A DNA stretch of 64,000 bases from Echiichthys vipera (GCA_963691815.1 OY829655.1:7810829-7874828), one strand, 5' to 3'; shown: positions 1 to 12,600, counted from the stretch's first letter. Notes: generated from the sequence alone by a model not told the origin. Numbers and translations are program-made.

Positions 1-110
1 CTTCCTAGACAAACAACCAGTCCAGTTGTTTTTGACTGAAATTGCTTTGAGGATAACGATGACCTGGACGAATGAGAACATTCACAGGCTTATTGTCCTT
101 GTTAGCCTAC
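1..110. repeat. Fragment of dispersed repeat shared with 33325-33693
   Basis: Bases 54-100 (GATGACCTGGACGAATGAGA and on) match 33657-33693 in the same orientation. Bases 8-40 (TAGACAAACAACCAGTCCAG and on) match 33330-33365 in the opposite orientation. The two copies are therefore rearranged forms of one teleost repeat; the class is not determined. Confidence 0.5.
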
Positions 111-167
111 TAACAAAGCAAAGCTGTGCCTTGTGCCACATTCATGACATATATAAGATGGATGGTA

Positions 168-168
<1 letters not shown>

Positions 169-241
<73 letters not shown>
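169..241. repeat. (CA)n microsatellite, about 36 units
   Basis: This is a perfect AC run of 73 bases. It produces spurious Thr-His and Cys-Val reading frames on both strands. Confidence 0.98.
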
Positions 242-244
<3 letters not shown>

Positions 245-2455
245 GCACAAGCATGAATTGCACACATGACACATATCTGAAACCTTTCTCCCACAAAACA
301 GCAATGCACAAACCAAAGGCAGAGAAGGAAAAAAAAACACTAGCTAGTAAACATGGACGGAGTCCAAATGGCATACTTTTTCTTTTTACTTTTAGTATGT
401 ACTGCAGCTGCCCTTACAAAAAATGCACTGTTGTATGCAGTATGCTTACTATTGGGAAATACTCTGCATCTTTAACTTTGACCCTCTGGCTCATATCATG
501 TGCAAACTATTGTGGGTCAGAATAGCCAGAAAAGCATGCTGGCTTGCATACTGCAAAATCTGCCTGGATGTAGTAAGGCATCCTGGTATTTTTGACATAC
601 TGCATGTGACATACTATGTTTACTAAAATTTCTTCTGTTATACTAATAGTATGGTGGTATATGTGTTGGAACACAAAGAGCTGGAATCAGAATAATGCAT
701 AATCAAAATACTTAAACAAATCAGCTTGCAAATGAAAGCATTTGCTGTATTTACTTAAATGAAAGCAGGGCACCTTTAATTGTCTTGGAGGATGGAGAGG
801 GATCCAAAGCGCCAATATGATATTTCAGAGCTTTCACAAAAATCTGACTTTCCTATGCTGACATTAATGCCAATTACAAGTTGGAAAATTGCAATATGTT
901 ACCTCTGATCTGAGGATAAGTAAGGCCTCACAGAGCATCTAGCACAGCTTTAGATCATTAAAGAAAACCCATGTCTTCAGCAGAGTTCATAGACTGTCAA
1001 ACTCATCTGTTGCCCACTGCCAATGATGAAATACCGCCTTGTGATGAAGGCCTACAGAAGTGTCTGTTAGCTGTCTTTAACTCGACATCCTGCACGCCAC
1101 CTCAGATGGTGCATGTGCATGAAGAAACGTTTCCTGATGCTGTAATTAGACTGCCAAGCAAGTGGTGTTACCCTATGTGAAAAGAATACTGAGCTCCTCC
1201 AGCAATAACCATCATCACTTCATGTTGTATAACATGAGAAGGTGGCCTGACTTTTTTATGTGGGGGCAGCAGCGTGCCTCTTGGTGGAAGAGTAAGACAG
1301 GAAGGGATGCCTCTTCCCCTTTCCTACGTTATCTGTGGGTTGATTTATAATTTAATGACCTAGTGCAATATGGATTTAAGCAGTTTGGTTAAAGAAAGTA
1401 AAATTCTGCATGGTGGGTTTATGATAACACACTGCAGATTAATTTAGTGTGTGTTGAATGAGCAGATTTAAACAGAACAGCACAGCATGATTGGATGTCT
1501 CTACCCTGCAGAACATGGAGTTCAGTGTAAAAACTTAATTGTAGATACTCAGCATCTTTTCTTACATTAGTTAATTCTTTAACTGCAGACTCTTGGCTTG
1601 AGTGGAGCTTTATGTATTAAGATTTACCCAGCCTGAGACATGAAACCCATCCCCCAAAGGCCTTTTCTGATCAAAATGCTTGTTGGTTGTTTGTTAAGCA
1701 ACTTTTCTTTCAGTCCAAATGCTGCTCACCAAGTCTGTCATATAAATTCATGAGCAGCTTTCCAGCACATAGGATCAGACATGCTAATTGTATATTACTT
1801 GATTTCTCATTTCAAGGCTAGTGAGGAGTAAACATCTAGACGGTAAAAGAGACCCTGGATTTTCTTTTTCCTCAGGAGCTGCTGTACCGCATTAGGACTC
1901 AAACGCCACTTAACATTGGACGTGGTATTAGTGTTATTGACACTGACTATGTGACAAAAAGCCTGGATCCTCTTTTGGAACCACTTAATGAGCACAATAG
2001 TCTCAAGGTTAATTTAACTTGCTCCCTTACAAGACTACTGGCTTGAGTCTTAATGGTCTCCCTCCACCATGGTAATTCAGTCACTGTTTAATATCAGTGT
2101 TGCAGTTATTATGGAAAGTGTGCTCTAATATAGTGCCATTTTAAGAAGTATACTATACTTTTACCCACCCCCAGCTCACATTTTAAGCAGCATAGAGATA
2201 TTGCTTTGTGACGCACAATAGTGGTGTAAAAATGAGGATAAACTGTATGTTGTGAATGTTTTCACATTTCTTAACACCTGTATTAAAACACTTACAGAGC
2301 CGTTCTTTTACTTGTTTTTTTATTTTTATTCATCCCAACCAAGGTCCCAATTAAAAGCTTTTTAGACCTGTTAGATTTTTAGTCTAAACAAACATACCTA
2401 TACTGTCGATGTGTATAAGAGTATGAATGCATTTGTCTGACAAAGCCTTATGATG
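242..2455. other. No gene recognised; AT-rich single-copy-like sequence
   Basis: Only short unrelated open frames are present. A 69-codon frame at 971-1180 has no recognisable domain. One exon-like patch occurs at about 1874-2007 and is discussed as a finding. Confidence 0.5.
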
Positions 2456-2525
2456 GAAAGCATAGGTTCCAGCCCCTGTGACCTTCGATCATCATAAGTG
2501 GTTTAGAGAATGGATGGATGGATTC
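2456..2525 (+). repeat. 3' tail of a SINE/LINE-like repeat ending in GGATGGATGG
   Basis: The GTGGTTTAGAGAATGGATGGATGG ending resembles the tail of a common fish retroposon, which also appears at 31095-31120. Only the last part is preserved. Confidence 0.35.
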
Positions 2526-3010
2526 CAAAATAACACTCTGCTGTATATTAGGCAGTTTCTTAGAGCACTTAGCTGTGTATGAAACCCTACAGCAGTTTTA
2601 AGATGTCCTGCTCAATGTGGCATTCTGATCAACTGTGAGTGCAACGCTAAGGTTTTGATCCCTCACTGACACCCAGTTGTCTTTGTTTGAATGCACGATG
2701 AAGCCAAGAGCCGTGAGGATGAAAATCTTTTGATTTAATGACATTCTGACTTGTCCTGTAGTTCTACCATCAGGTCAGACTTTCCTGTATTCATATGCAA
2801 TAAAATGTTTTGTATAATTAGTGAATTAGTAGTAAATATATAATATATGTATACACAGTGTTGGAAAGATTAATTGTACAGAGTCGCCAACCACAACACT
2901 AGTCGTTTTTAACAAAGACAAAGTCTCTGGGGATCGATAACGGATCAGTTCAGAACAACGGAATGAAAAGCTTGGAAAATGTTCCGGTGTATGTTTATTC
3001 TTCAAGATCG

Positions 3011-3258
3011 CTGATTTGCTCATTTAGCTGTCAATCAAAAAGGATTCTGCCTCAGACAGCTCATCCAATCATCATGCAGAAGCTGAGCGTCCAGGCCAGC
3101 CCACTGTCCCATAGACCCCCAGAGACGCTGAGCGTCCGATGGGCGGGACAAAGCCCAGCATTTATCCAATGAGTGTCTAGTTTGGCTGCAGTGGAACAAC
3201 CCGCTATACCCTTCCCCATTGAAGTCAGTAGAAGCTGAGTGTCCGACTGTGTAAAGTG
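3011..3258 (+). repeat. Dispersed repeat, copy 1 (inverted copy at 48083-48299)
   Basis: The sequence aligns nearly end to end with the reverse complement of 48083-48299. It contains GACGCTGAGCGTC-type partial palindromes and a segment of about 30 bases missing from the other copy. No coding capacity is seen. Confidence 0.7.
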
Positions 3259-4102
3259 CTGTGGGGCTGTGGGGATAAATGAGAAGGAAGTTGCTCCGGT
3301 TACCTGTGATAAGGAGCTGATTCTAAACAAAAGATGAAGGCTTTCTTATGCATATTTAGTCAATGTACACACAGCAGTACATATTTCACCACTTTTTTGG
3401 TGACATTTTAGGGGAAGCTTAGCTTCCCTTGCAATCTTAGAGTAATCACCACTGGTCTGGAGATGAATTGACATATTAAACCAAGTAAGAGTGAAGGAGC
3501 TATTTTTAATACAAATTCTATGCACATTGGTCTGTGCTATGACTAAAAGGCTGCAGTAACACCAGATGCAGCTTTGTGCTGCGTGTGAGACAGAGCTGTT
3601 TGTTAAAGGGATGATTTTCAATCAGCTTTGTGGCAGTACATGCCCACCACTGTGCACAGAGCTCCCCCATCTCCCCCACTAGATCAAACATTGCTTGCAG
3701 TAACTGTAAGCTACGTACCATCAGATGTGTTTTAAGGTTGGACATGGAGTGCTTGGAGGTCGACAACATCTTGACAGCAGGCAAACATTATTTACATTGC
3801 ACAATTATATTTGTGCCCTTATCTGATATCTGCACGTAATGTTTTTTATACTTCCAGCGCTGGAATGCATTTTAACGGACATTGCCGCAACTGTGTCACT
3901 GCTTAGACTATGCTCCAAAGGTCAATGAAATGTAAACGGGTGGCACCGGTGCTGCAATTTTAAACATGACAGGAAACCCAATCAGTAGCATCAGAATAGT
4001 ATCAAACATTTGTTTGTGGAGGGACACAGAAAAAGACGGTGCTAGAAAACCATGCAAAGCATCAAAAATGAAACATAGCCTTAGGTTTTTGCAGAAATTG
4101 TC
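3259..4102. other. No gene or recognisable repeat
   Basis: Several short overlapping open frames exist on both strands, but none has a domain, splice context or composition that suggests coding. Confidence 0.4.
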
Positions 4103-4390
4103 AGGGGCCGTATTCACAATACATTTTATTTTAGCGCTCAGAGTTCTCTGAAGGAGCACTAAAGGTTCTTAGTTAAGGGTTATTTCTTCAAACCTATTCC
4201 CAAAGCCTTTGAGACCAACTCGACCAGCTCACTATCATTCAATCTCTCCAAAATGTTGATTGCAGCAGCCACGTTAGGTCCTTCCTCATTTGGTCTTAGG
4301 GACGTTTTTATAGATTTAGGATCTACTTTTTAGCGCTAAATGCTTTGTTAAGTACACTTATCTGAAGTCAGGAGTCCTAAAATTAGGATA
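4103..4390. repeat. Possible Harbinger-type MITE
   Basis: It begins GGGGCCGTATTCACAA, a terminal motif of teleost PIF/Harbinger MITEs. It contains TTTTAGCGCT near 4129 and TTTTTAGCGCTAAA near 4328. The right end is not clear. Confidence 0.35.
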
Positions 4391-4442
4391 TATTTATATA
4401 TAGATATATACATATTTTTAACAGTAACTCCTAAACAGAGCG

Positions 4443-4500
4443 GCAATGGCTCAGCCTATAGGGACTTGACTTGGGAACTGAAGGGTACATGTTTCGAGTC
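4443..4500 (+). repeat. tRNA-derived SINE head
   Basis: TGGCTCAGCCTATAGG fits a polymerase III A box, and GTTTCGAGTCC, 33 bases further on, fits a B box. The stretch does not fold as a full tRNA, so a SINE remnant is the better reading. Confidence 0.45.
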
Positions 4501-4540
4501 CCCATAAGGACCTAGAGAGGCCCCTCTGACATTTCTCCAT

Positions 4541-5100
4541 TAATTTAATTTTATTTATAGTGCCAAATCATAACAAAAGTTATCTCAGGACACTTTACAG
4601 ACTAGGTATAGACCACACTATGACTTATTTATGATTTACATAGACCCAACAATTCCCCCGTAGAGTACGGTGGCAAGGAAAACCTTCCCTATAACAGGCA
4701 GGAACATCGGACAGACCCAGCTCTGTGGAGGACGGACATCTGTCTGCACCAGTTGGGTAGGAAGAAAAGGAGAGAGACAGAGAGAAAAGACAGACAGATG
4801 GACAGAGAGAGACAAAGACAGACACAAAGACAGAGACGGACACACTTCCAGTAACTATAATAATATCTATAGTAATGTGAATATGACTTATATGTTATGG
4901 CGGTTAATACAGCAGAATAGTAGAAACAAGCACAGCTAAGGTGATAGATTATAGTAGCAGCAGGAAGCGTCATGCAGGACCACGGCAGCAGGCAACAACT
5001 CCGGGAAAGAAGTGAATTAGTAACATGCATTGATGAGACATGAATGATACAGACAGAGAGGAGAGAAGCTCAGAGTATCTGGAAAAGTATTATCCCCCAG
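4541..5100 (+). repeat. Teleost dispersed repeat
   Basis: The stretch from TTTATTTATAGTGCCAAATC through CCCAACAATTCCCCC and CGGACAGACCCAGCTCTGTG is a familiar high-copy fish repeat. It is followed by a GA/CA-rich tract (4765-4845). The open frames across it are not genes. Confidence 0.55.
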
Positions 5101-5270
5101 CAGACTAGGCCTATAGCAACATCATTAAGCAGAACAAAATCATTAATACATGTGTATAGGACGTGTTTGTTCATGTGTGCATAATACACATTAATGCATG
5201 TGTATTATCACTTCAAGCTGAACAATATATGATATTGATACTGTTTGTGCATGTGTGCATATTTGAGTCC

Positions 5271-5309
5271 TGTGTGTGTGTGTGTGTGTGTCTGTGTGGG
5301 TGTGTGTTT
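5271..5309. repeat. (GT)n microsatellite, interrupted
   Basis: This is a TG run with two interruptions (TCTG, TGGG). Confidence 0.9.
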
Positions 5310-5344
5310 AAACAACAAAAGAGTGGACTAATAAAGGCTTTCTA

Positions 5345-5458
5345 AATCAGCAAGTTAGAACCTACCTTACATTTTTCTCTAGTAATGTAACTGATTAAGA
5401 TTGCGTTTATTTTATAATTAAATTACGTAACTATGCAACTCGTTACTCCCCAACACTG
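5345..5458 (-). mobile_element. hAT transposon terminus
   Basis: Read on the minus strand from 5458 it begins CAGTGTTGGGGAGTAACGAG, a typical teleost hAT terminal inverted repeat. It continues into a subterminal TAACT/GTAACT-rich zone. No transposase or matching left end was found nearby. The terminus at 46229 has the same CAGTGTTGG start. Confidence 0.5.
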
Positions 5459-7014
5459 AGTATACAGTACATTAGAACCAAACGAACTACGAAAACATCA
5501 GACATGGTAGCTTGGTCAGTGGCCTTCAGCGCTGATGCCGATGCACCCTTTAGCGTCTGTATGAGACACACCATGCTTCAGTGCTGTGAGATAACGTTGT
5601 ATAAAGACAGTCAAAGACGACGAAAAGTTAACGCTGACTTATTTTAAGCCACGTATCTATCTAAGTGAACATACTCACATAACATATGTAAATAACGTCA
5701 CATACACAAGTTACGTAACAAGCATACTTATTTCTACAATTTTTTTCCTAAACCTAAGCAGGTAGTTTTGTTGACTAAAACCTTACTAAACCTTACCCTG
5801 TAAGTTGAAAAATGACGCCAAAGTGGCACTCAGAGTGTTAAAAGGTAAAATTCAAGGAGTCCTGACCAAAGTGTCTGTAAGTGTTGAATTTAGAGTGTTG
5901 CAACCACTGAAGACCTTCAAAAACTATGGCAATAACTAGCTACATGGTTGATAAATATATTGAAAATATTATGGTATAACCTGCTCAGGTAGCTAAAGAA
6001 GGCTTAGGTCTTTTTAGGGAAGCTGTCAGATAAGTGCTATAAGCAACTCTACAGGTATGTTTTTGTATAGATTTGTTATGATATTGCAATAATCCACCAT
6101 AAAGCTGCACTGTAACTGTTACACAGTGGTGTGTTTACATTACCCACATATGTGGGATTCTCTTCCTCCTTCTCCCCCCTTTGTCTGTTCCATCCAATCT
6201 GTTCTCTTTCTGATTTGCCACTTTTATTGGCAACATGGAGATGTTATCATCCAAGACAGCAAAAAATTATTCAACCTGTTTTTTCATCGGACAGATTTGT
6301 CTTCACAACTACTTTGCAATCACACAGCTTCGAACATCGGCATCACACTCATCCTACTTTTACTCTCACTTCATTGCTGATTTAACATTAATTGGTCATG
6401 GCACCGTCTTATGAGAAAGAGCCCGCCTGCTTACTGAAAACACCCCTGTGGAGTAAAACACTATTAAAGTGTGATTTGTGAGCTAAGGTTGGCAACAAAA
6501 GCCCTGCTTCCATATTCACTAGAGAAGCAGAGTTTAAGCCATTTCCTTAATTGTAAAGAGATGAATCGTTAAATGTGTAATGCAAATGTACACTTCATAA
6601 AAAACTTTAACAAGACTCTCATAAGCATAACATAATGAGATAACATAAATGAACACAAATACAATCATCGATCATAAATGCAATAATATGGTAATAATAT
6701 GTAAATGTGCCACTTATTCAAAATTGCTGCTCCTGCTCTATCCTTTAATAAATAATAATGATTATTGGAGTGCATTTATGTAGTGCCTCTTTACTTTGTC
6801 GGACAAAGCACAAATTCATTCAGTGATAATGGAACAGCCATGCCTTCCCCAAAGCAACATTTAAAAAGATGAACAATTCTGGGGTGGAGCCTCATGTAGT
6901 GGCATTGAAAAACACCACTTTGGGGCAGGGTCAACCATTTGCCTATTCCATTCACCATTAGCAGGAGTGTGCCTGTAAGAATGATACACAACTAATTAGG
7001 TGTCAGCACCAATA
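5459..7014. other. No gene recognised
   Basis: AT-rich sequence. Two overlapping 84-codon frames at 6126-6385 show no domain and overlap in different phases. The rest holds only scattered short frames. Confidence 0.4.
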
Positions 7015-7165
7015 TGTGCATGTCTGGCTGACATCCATTGGTGGATGCCGACACATCACCTGAAGCTCAATCTTGACAAGACTGAGATGCTTTTTCGGTC
7101 CAAGGAAGGTGTCTCCCATATTCAAGCTCTCCATCAACATCGAGAACTCTGTGGTGAGTGTGGTT
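7015..7165 (+). mobile_element. LINE reverse transcriptase fragment (L2-like)
   Basis: In one frame it reads WMPTHHLKLNLDKTEMLF, then residues with no further similarity. The W-M-x-x-H-x-L-K-L-N-x-x-K-T-E-x-L pattern is a conserved C-terminal RT block of L2/CR1-like LINEs. Only about 45 codons remain. Confidence 0.6.
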
Positions 7166-7326
7166 TTTAAAGTGCTTTACATAAAACATTAAAAGCATTG
7201 GGAGAAATAACACATAAAACATATACATTTAAAATATATAAATGGTCAAAAATCTAAAATTTTCAAACACATAAAAGGTCATTTAAAACATAGTACATGC
7301 CTACCATGCTGCAAATGTTTCAGGCG

Positions 7327-7460
7327 AGTGATGTTCAAATGAAGCTTCATAAACCATTTTCTGAGTCTACTAGATGGAACTTTTTTTCTTTAAACCAAGA
7401 GCGCATAGAGGGGTCAACAAATACAACTATTTGTTCATGAAGCTTCATTTGGACATCACT
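7327..7460. mobile_element. Short TIR element (MITE), copy 1
   Basis: The left end AGTGATGTTCAAATGAAGCT and the reverse complement of the right end AGTGATGTCCAAATGAAGCT are near-identical over about 30 bases, giving a 134-bp noncoding element. Related sequence occurs at 22070-22200 and 41125-41298. Confidence 0.7.
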
Positions 7461-8467
7461 AGTTCATGCCCTTCCTACATCCATGATATGGTGAAATGGA
7501 AATGACACATTTACTTGTAGGCTGTAATATATGTCATTCTAATTAGATTTGACCTCCATTCAAAGTAATACCACTTGGACTGTTTATAGCATCAGCTCTA
7601 CAATTCAGTAACCAGGGCAGGATTCTGTGTCTATTTTATTCAGGGCAATCACAAAAGGGACAATAAGCTTTCCAGATTATGTGACTAGAACTGTTATGCT
7701 TTTCCCAGGAGACACATTACTTTCACAGTATTTACTGTAATGTTTTTACCTTATTTGGAAATAGATTTGTCTGCTGTGTTTATATTTGGACCCATGGCAA
7801 CAATAGAGGCTTATTAAGGTGAAAGGTCCTGCAAAGTCCCAAATGCTCTCATTATTTTATTCAGTCGGTAAGAAAGTGAAACACAATTATATACTGCAGA
7901 TTCCTCTTTCTTTTTTGTTTTTGCTCTTCAGACCCAAAATAGAAGCACAGTCAGTTCTGTAGGTGTGATTAATTCTACTCAGTGCTGAACAATCTCCACA
8001 GACACAGCAGGAGCCAGTGGCTTACATATGCAGGTATCACAAGTTTCTCATCTTCCCAGAGGGAAGAAAGAGCAGCACAGACATATCTCCTCTTTCTGGC
8101 CTTTCTTTATTGGTTAGAACTTGGCACTCTATAAGTGCTCGTCCCTCTTTTTATGGTTTCAAGGATTAGGGGTTTGCTCAATAAATCCTCCCGTGTGTAT
8201 GGTAAGATTGATCTTTTTTTTTTACCGGGCAACACTAAGGCAGTTTTGTTGTGACACAAATCTCTTGGTTCCCCTCCATGAAATGATAGGCCACATGCCA
8301 AATGGGGCAGGGAAATGGGTCAGCTGCAGGTGCTGCACAGGAGGGAAGTGCTCCAATCTGAGCGCCTCACTATGCATTAGATTGCAAAATGAGTGGACAT
8401 ACTGTCATTGAAATATGTGTTTTCATGCCCCTGTGGCTAATATGGGGTCATATTAAATAAATATGTC
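7461..8467. other. No gene recognised
   Basis: Unassigned AT-rich sequence. Opposing frames at 8107-8411 have no domain. Confidence 0.4.
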
Positions 8468-8968
8468 AGAGCTGGGACATACAGTGGATACACAAATAGC
8501 CCTTTTATTCCATTTTTTTAATGCAGATGGCAGACACATCAAGCACAAATCTAATTACTAGTGACACCCAAACAACACCGATGTCTGTCTTCCTGTTGCA
8601 CCCAGGTTCTTGCAGCTGCTCTGCAGATCGTACAGAATGTGATTTATGCATTTCCCTCTCATTTTTGTCTGTCTTTTGTCTGTTTGTAAAATGTGTGTCA
8701 AGATGGATGCCTCGTCTTACTGCCAACCAGTCATCTAACCCAACCTGGCCTTTCCCTGTTGATTGCTCGGGATTACAATGAATGGCATTAATGCCCCACT
8801 TTAAAGCAGCATTAGTCAAAATTCACTCTTACACAAATTGCCTTGTAAAGTTGTTTTGGCAAACATGTTAACAAAAAGTTGCCTATTTACACATATCCAT
8901 CAGAAAATGATTTAAAATTATTTTGAGTAAAAGGGCTAGTTGTGTATCCACTGTATGCCCCAGCTGTC
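8468..8968. mobile_element. TIR element of about 500 bp, family not recognised
   Basis: The left arm (8468-8510) and the reverse complement of the right arm (8925-8968) share CATACAGTGGATACACAA and TAGCCCTTTTA with only a few mismatches over about 43 bases. The interior contains an 86-codon frame (8521-8781) with no recognisable transposase motif, so the element is probably nonautonomous. Confidence 0.7.
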
Positions 8969-10776
8969 ACATGCTTAACCCCCCACTTTCTGTTTGAACT
9001 CAGCTGTAACCGTAAGCAAGTCCAATGAGGCTATAGTGTCAGCTGTTTGGGACTGATCTATTTCATGAAATTTAAAAATGTTTACGCTCTCTAGTTAGAG
9101 GTGGGGAGCCCAGTTCAGTGGGTGGAGTTCAGGAACCCAGGAAGTGAACCGGACTTTGAAGTCAATTTTACATACTGGCCAAACTGTGGAATTACAACTT
9201 CTATGTCGGTCACGTGATGCCATGGAGTCCAAAAATACTTTTACCCATAGACTTACATGGTTAAATAGGCATCTTTAAATCTGTGGAGACAATTTTACAG
9301 CGTCACGACCCCTGCAAAATGACTTGAGTTCATATCAGAATTTGATTCATTCAATATGATAACATTTTTAAAGTCTCAATTACATCATTTAATCTCCATT
9401 CAAGTTAGCGCAGTGCTTAAATGGAAGTAGCAGGTCTGACCGGCGGAAGCCTCTAGTACGCATGCTCCATTGGATGCCAATACAGAAGTAGTGGCGATCA
9501 TCCAGGTATATTTAGTCCTTGAACTTTTTTGGCTGCTTGCACCACAGAGCAGCTTTCATAGGAATGGACAGGGCCCCTCCTCCAATGCTGTGTGCAGTTC
9601 TCTCTGGGGGTGGAGTTACACTTTTACCTACGTCACTTAACTTTTATTTTAATTACGTAACTTAACGTTAACCACATTGAACATATTGTTCAGTGACTTT
9701 CACAACAGTCCCTTTAAGAGCTCCTACCAGCTCCTACCAGACATGATACCAAAGCAGATATTACAGATAGGAGTCTTTGTAGCAGTATTTCAAGCAAATT
9801 CTTTCCAAGTAATAAGATTTCAAGTGTGTAGTGAGCATCCTCTTCTATAGAGCTGAGAATGCAGTCACCGGCAGGGGGTCCATTTAAGTTTTGAAGTATT
9901 GAAGATTCATGACCCCTTTGCGGTTTATTGTCTGGGTTGTCACTCTTCTGCTGTCCATAGGGTGCTGCCACCGTACAATTTGTGAAAAACATAACATTTA
10001 GTCACCTTGAAGCCTATGCTTTGTTGCACTAAATTATGCTTTCAATATTCTGGTGTCTATGGACTGGCTGCTGTGAAAATATTTCTTAGGTTAGAGGTCA
10101 GTAGAGCAGAAGAATTCTGACAGAATATGCAGACTTTTATGGACATATTTTTAAGTGAGTTTTGCAAAATGCAAAAAGAAAAGAAAAAGGATATCACAAA
10201 GAAGGTCTCAAATGTGAGCAGTATGTCCTTTAGATGCCCTTTAGCTGTGCAAGCAGGGCAACTAAAAATAGCTCCTCTCTTTGTGAACATCCTTAAAGGA
10301 GTTGAGCTTTTACAGCTCGCATGAAGCACAGAGGTGATTGGATGATGAATATCAGGGTGAATCAATATCACCGTCACAGCAACACTTAGGAGTATTCACC
10401 ATGGCCACTGAAAATCAGGAAGACCAAATGATTGACATTTTTCTCTGGGGGCTGTTGTCCTCTTCTCCAACCAGCTGATTCGATAAAGTGAAGTATGTCA
10501 GCCACTGATAGCTGATGATACGAAACAAAGGAAAGGCATTACAATGAGCATTTCTGTCTTTTAGCGTATAGACTGAGGTAGAAAACGTAGAAGAACAGTC
10601 CAAGGATGTACCCACAGCTCTAATGTGACCTAAAATAGATAAGCAACTGTTGGGAAGTTGATGCATACAACTTGAAGCAATTCGAATCGAGTTACTTTTC
10701 AAGTAATTAACACTGGAGACACTTGACTTAGGAGGGAATTATCTTATTTAGTGCTTTAGGAAATACACTCCACATG
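8969..10776. other. No gene; part probably dispersed repeat
   Basis: The stretch at about 9085-9480 (GTGGGGAGCCCAGTTCAGTG, GTCACGTGATGCCATGGAGT and on) has the look of a teleost repeat; this is impression only. No coding exon is evident elsewhere. Confidence 0.35.
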
Positions 10777-11217
10777 CTATGATGTACAGAGCGGCCTCCA
10801 AAAATCTAATGTGATTCTCTTTAAGTGTCTTCCTGTTTCCAATTTGCATACAGACACAGGATAATCTAATTCTGCAATCACATCTTTAAAACCATTAGCT
10901 GTATTGAAGAGCACTGAAGCGAAAGCTCTAATCAATTCTCTCTCACAAAGACTCTTCTGCTGGACGTGGTATAATAAAATATGCTTGACTGTGAATGGAC
11001 TACACACATAACAGATGACCTGCCTTCCCCTCAAATGTAATTTCCAGATGCTTGACTGCGATTTACCACCAACAGAATGTGTCAACAGCACAGGGAAGTG
11101 GGATGTGAGTTTGCGATCGTGATTTGATGAACACTTGCGTGATGCAAAGCAAGCACAGTGCTTTCGAATCCTCAAGGCCACTTCTAAGAGGCCAACAGCT
11201 GTTTGGATAGATTGCAA
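10777..11217 (-). pseudogene. Degenerate LINE ORF2 C-terminal fragment
   Basis: An open frame of 146 codons contains RQVICYVCSPFTVKHILL. This resembles the C-x2-C...PxTVKHIL block downstream of the RT in non-LTR elements of the I/Jockey/CR1 type. The LTSHFPVLLTHS segment before it fits the R-x-x-HxxLTHxYLL motif in decayed form. It lacks RT catalytic motifs and a plausible start. Length alone could suggest a gene, but the motif points to a transposon remnant. Confidence 0.45.
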
Positions 11218-11439
11218 TTTGATGTTAATTTGATAAAATGGAACACTGTCTGGCCCAGGTTAGTCACTCAATAGTGTATGTGTTGACATGGAAACAGTTA
11301 TGAAATGTGTGTGAATGTCTGTCTCTGAGATTTCTGCTGCCAGCCTAATACAATGGTGAGGTGAGTGGAATTTTATTTAATGTGCAAAAAAAATTATACA
11401 GCAACTTATCTTTCCAGTTTCAGTTGCACAAGGCTCCAC

Positions 11440-11545
11440 AGTGTTCATTACCTCCACCAGTTATGTTTTCGGTTTGGTTTATTGAGTTGTTTCTCAGCAG
11501 GATTACCTATTTTCATGGAATTTGGTGGGTGTTATTCTTCACTTT
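11440..11545 (+). repeat. Dispersed repeat fragment, also at 26241-26335
   Basis: The wording CCTCCACCAGTTATGTTTTC, then CAGGATTACCTATTTTCATGG, resembles a common fish retroelement segment. A related copy at 26241-26335 carries CCTCCGCCTATGAGGTTATG. Confidence 0.4.
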
Positions 11546-11954
11546 CGTTTGTTTTCGACAGGGAACTGTTTCTTGAACCGGTTCCATTCAGAATAACCTT
11601 GGTGCTTTCTAGTGAACAAACTTGCATTTCCATTAGTTTTGTGCAGAACCATTGTAATCAAGGATGCGTCAGCAACTGAGGGTGTGAAACGATGCACATG
11701 GGCAGTAAAAAGTAATATTTTGCACAGTGAGCCTGATGTGTTGTGTGTGTTATTGGGGTGCATCGATGACCTGAATGTGCCATGATGCAGAACCATTAAT
11801 TTGGAGTGCTACTTATTGTTTAGTTCCATTCCTGTTGTTGTTTATTCTGGAAGGTTTTAAGACAACAACAGAGGTCTGCTGTGTGCAGACGGAAAACTAT
11901 TTCACTCCTTCAACCTCACCATAAGCAGCGCTTTTCTTCTTCTGTTCCTACCTT

Positions 11955-12600
11955 TCACAATAAAAGCTCTAGACCCACACTATGTAGTTTTTTTTTTACC
12001 AGAGGGAACTCAAATTCATTCAGAGCATTTCACTAAAAATAAACTAAAATATTGTTCAGTAGTTTAGTGTAAGCTTGAAATCACAGGAAGAGGAGAAACT
12101 TTTATTTTGTCCTCTGGTCAGAGTCTCCAGAGCTAACCTCCATCACACTGGACTCCTCTGCTGGTCTTTATTGGCCTCTCAGACTGAAAACTGTAGCTGC
12201 TGTACATTCTTTGATATCTTCACACATATCTTGATAAACTTTATTTCTCCTCTACTCAGGTCGCTCTCTCTCAACCACTCAGAACACATCTCCTTTCACA
12301 TTTTCATGTCATTTATTGGTCAAACCTCTGAAGAAGAAGGCTGTGTTGCTCTATCTTTTGACACACCCACTTATGTTGTCACGGTTTAACTGGTTCACAC
12401 TAAAAAGAAAAACCCAGCTATTTTCAGGTTCCAGTTCAGAATGAACTTTTCAGGTTCTGAACCAAGTTAGTTTTGATCGAAATGCTCTGGCCGGTTCAAA
12501 CTATGCTGCGCGAACCGAAACCTGTCCCCTGTCAGTCAAAAAGCCCTATGAGTGCCCTTCTAGTTCACCAGTAGTTCTGGGAATACTGATCACAGTATGT
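11955..12600 (-). repeat. Teleost dispersed repeat, possibly hAT-derived
   Basis: On the minus strand it carries GAACCAGTTAAACCGTGACA, a sequence near 12000-12390 familiar from fish genomes, and the ACTACATAGTGTGGGTCTAG motif near 11970. A related GAACCGGTTCC piece lies at 11576-11587. Boundaries are uncertain. Confidence 0.35.

Noticed and set aside
26..374. Several open frames over the CA repeat (Thr-His or Cys-Val runs)
   Set aside because: They are translations of a microsatellite in different frames and have no other coding evidence.
4443..4500. A functional tRNA gene
   Set aside because: A and B box-like motifs are present, but the acceptor stem and cloverleaf pairing are not, so a SINE head fits better.
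2856..5458. One complete hAT element from CAGTGTTGG at 2856 to CACTG at 5458
   Set aside because: The subterminal sequences do not match beyond nine bases and several unrelated repeats lie between.
10777..11217. 146-codon frame as a host gene
   Set aside because: It carries a LINE-like TVKHIL motif and no start or splice context, so a transposon remnant is more likely.
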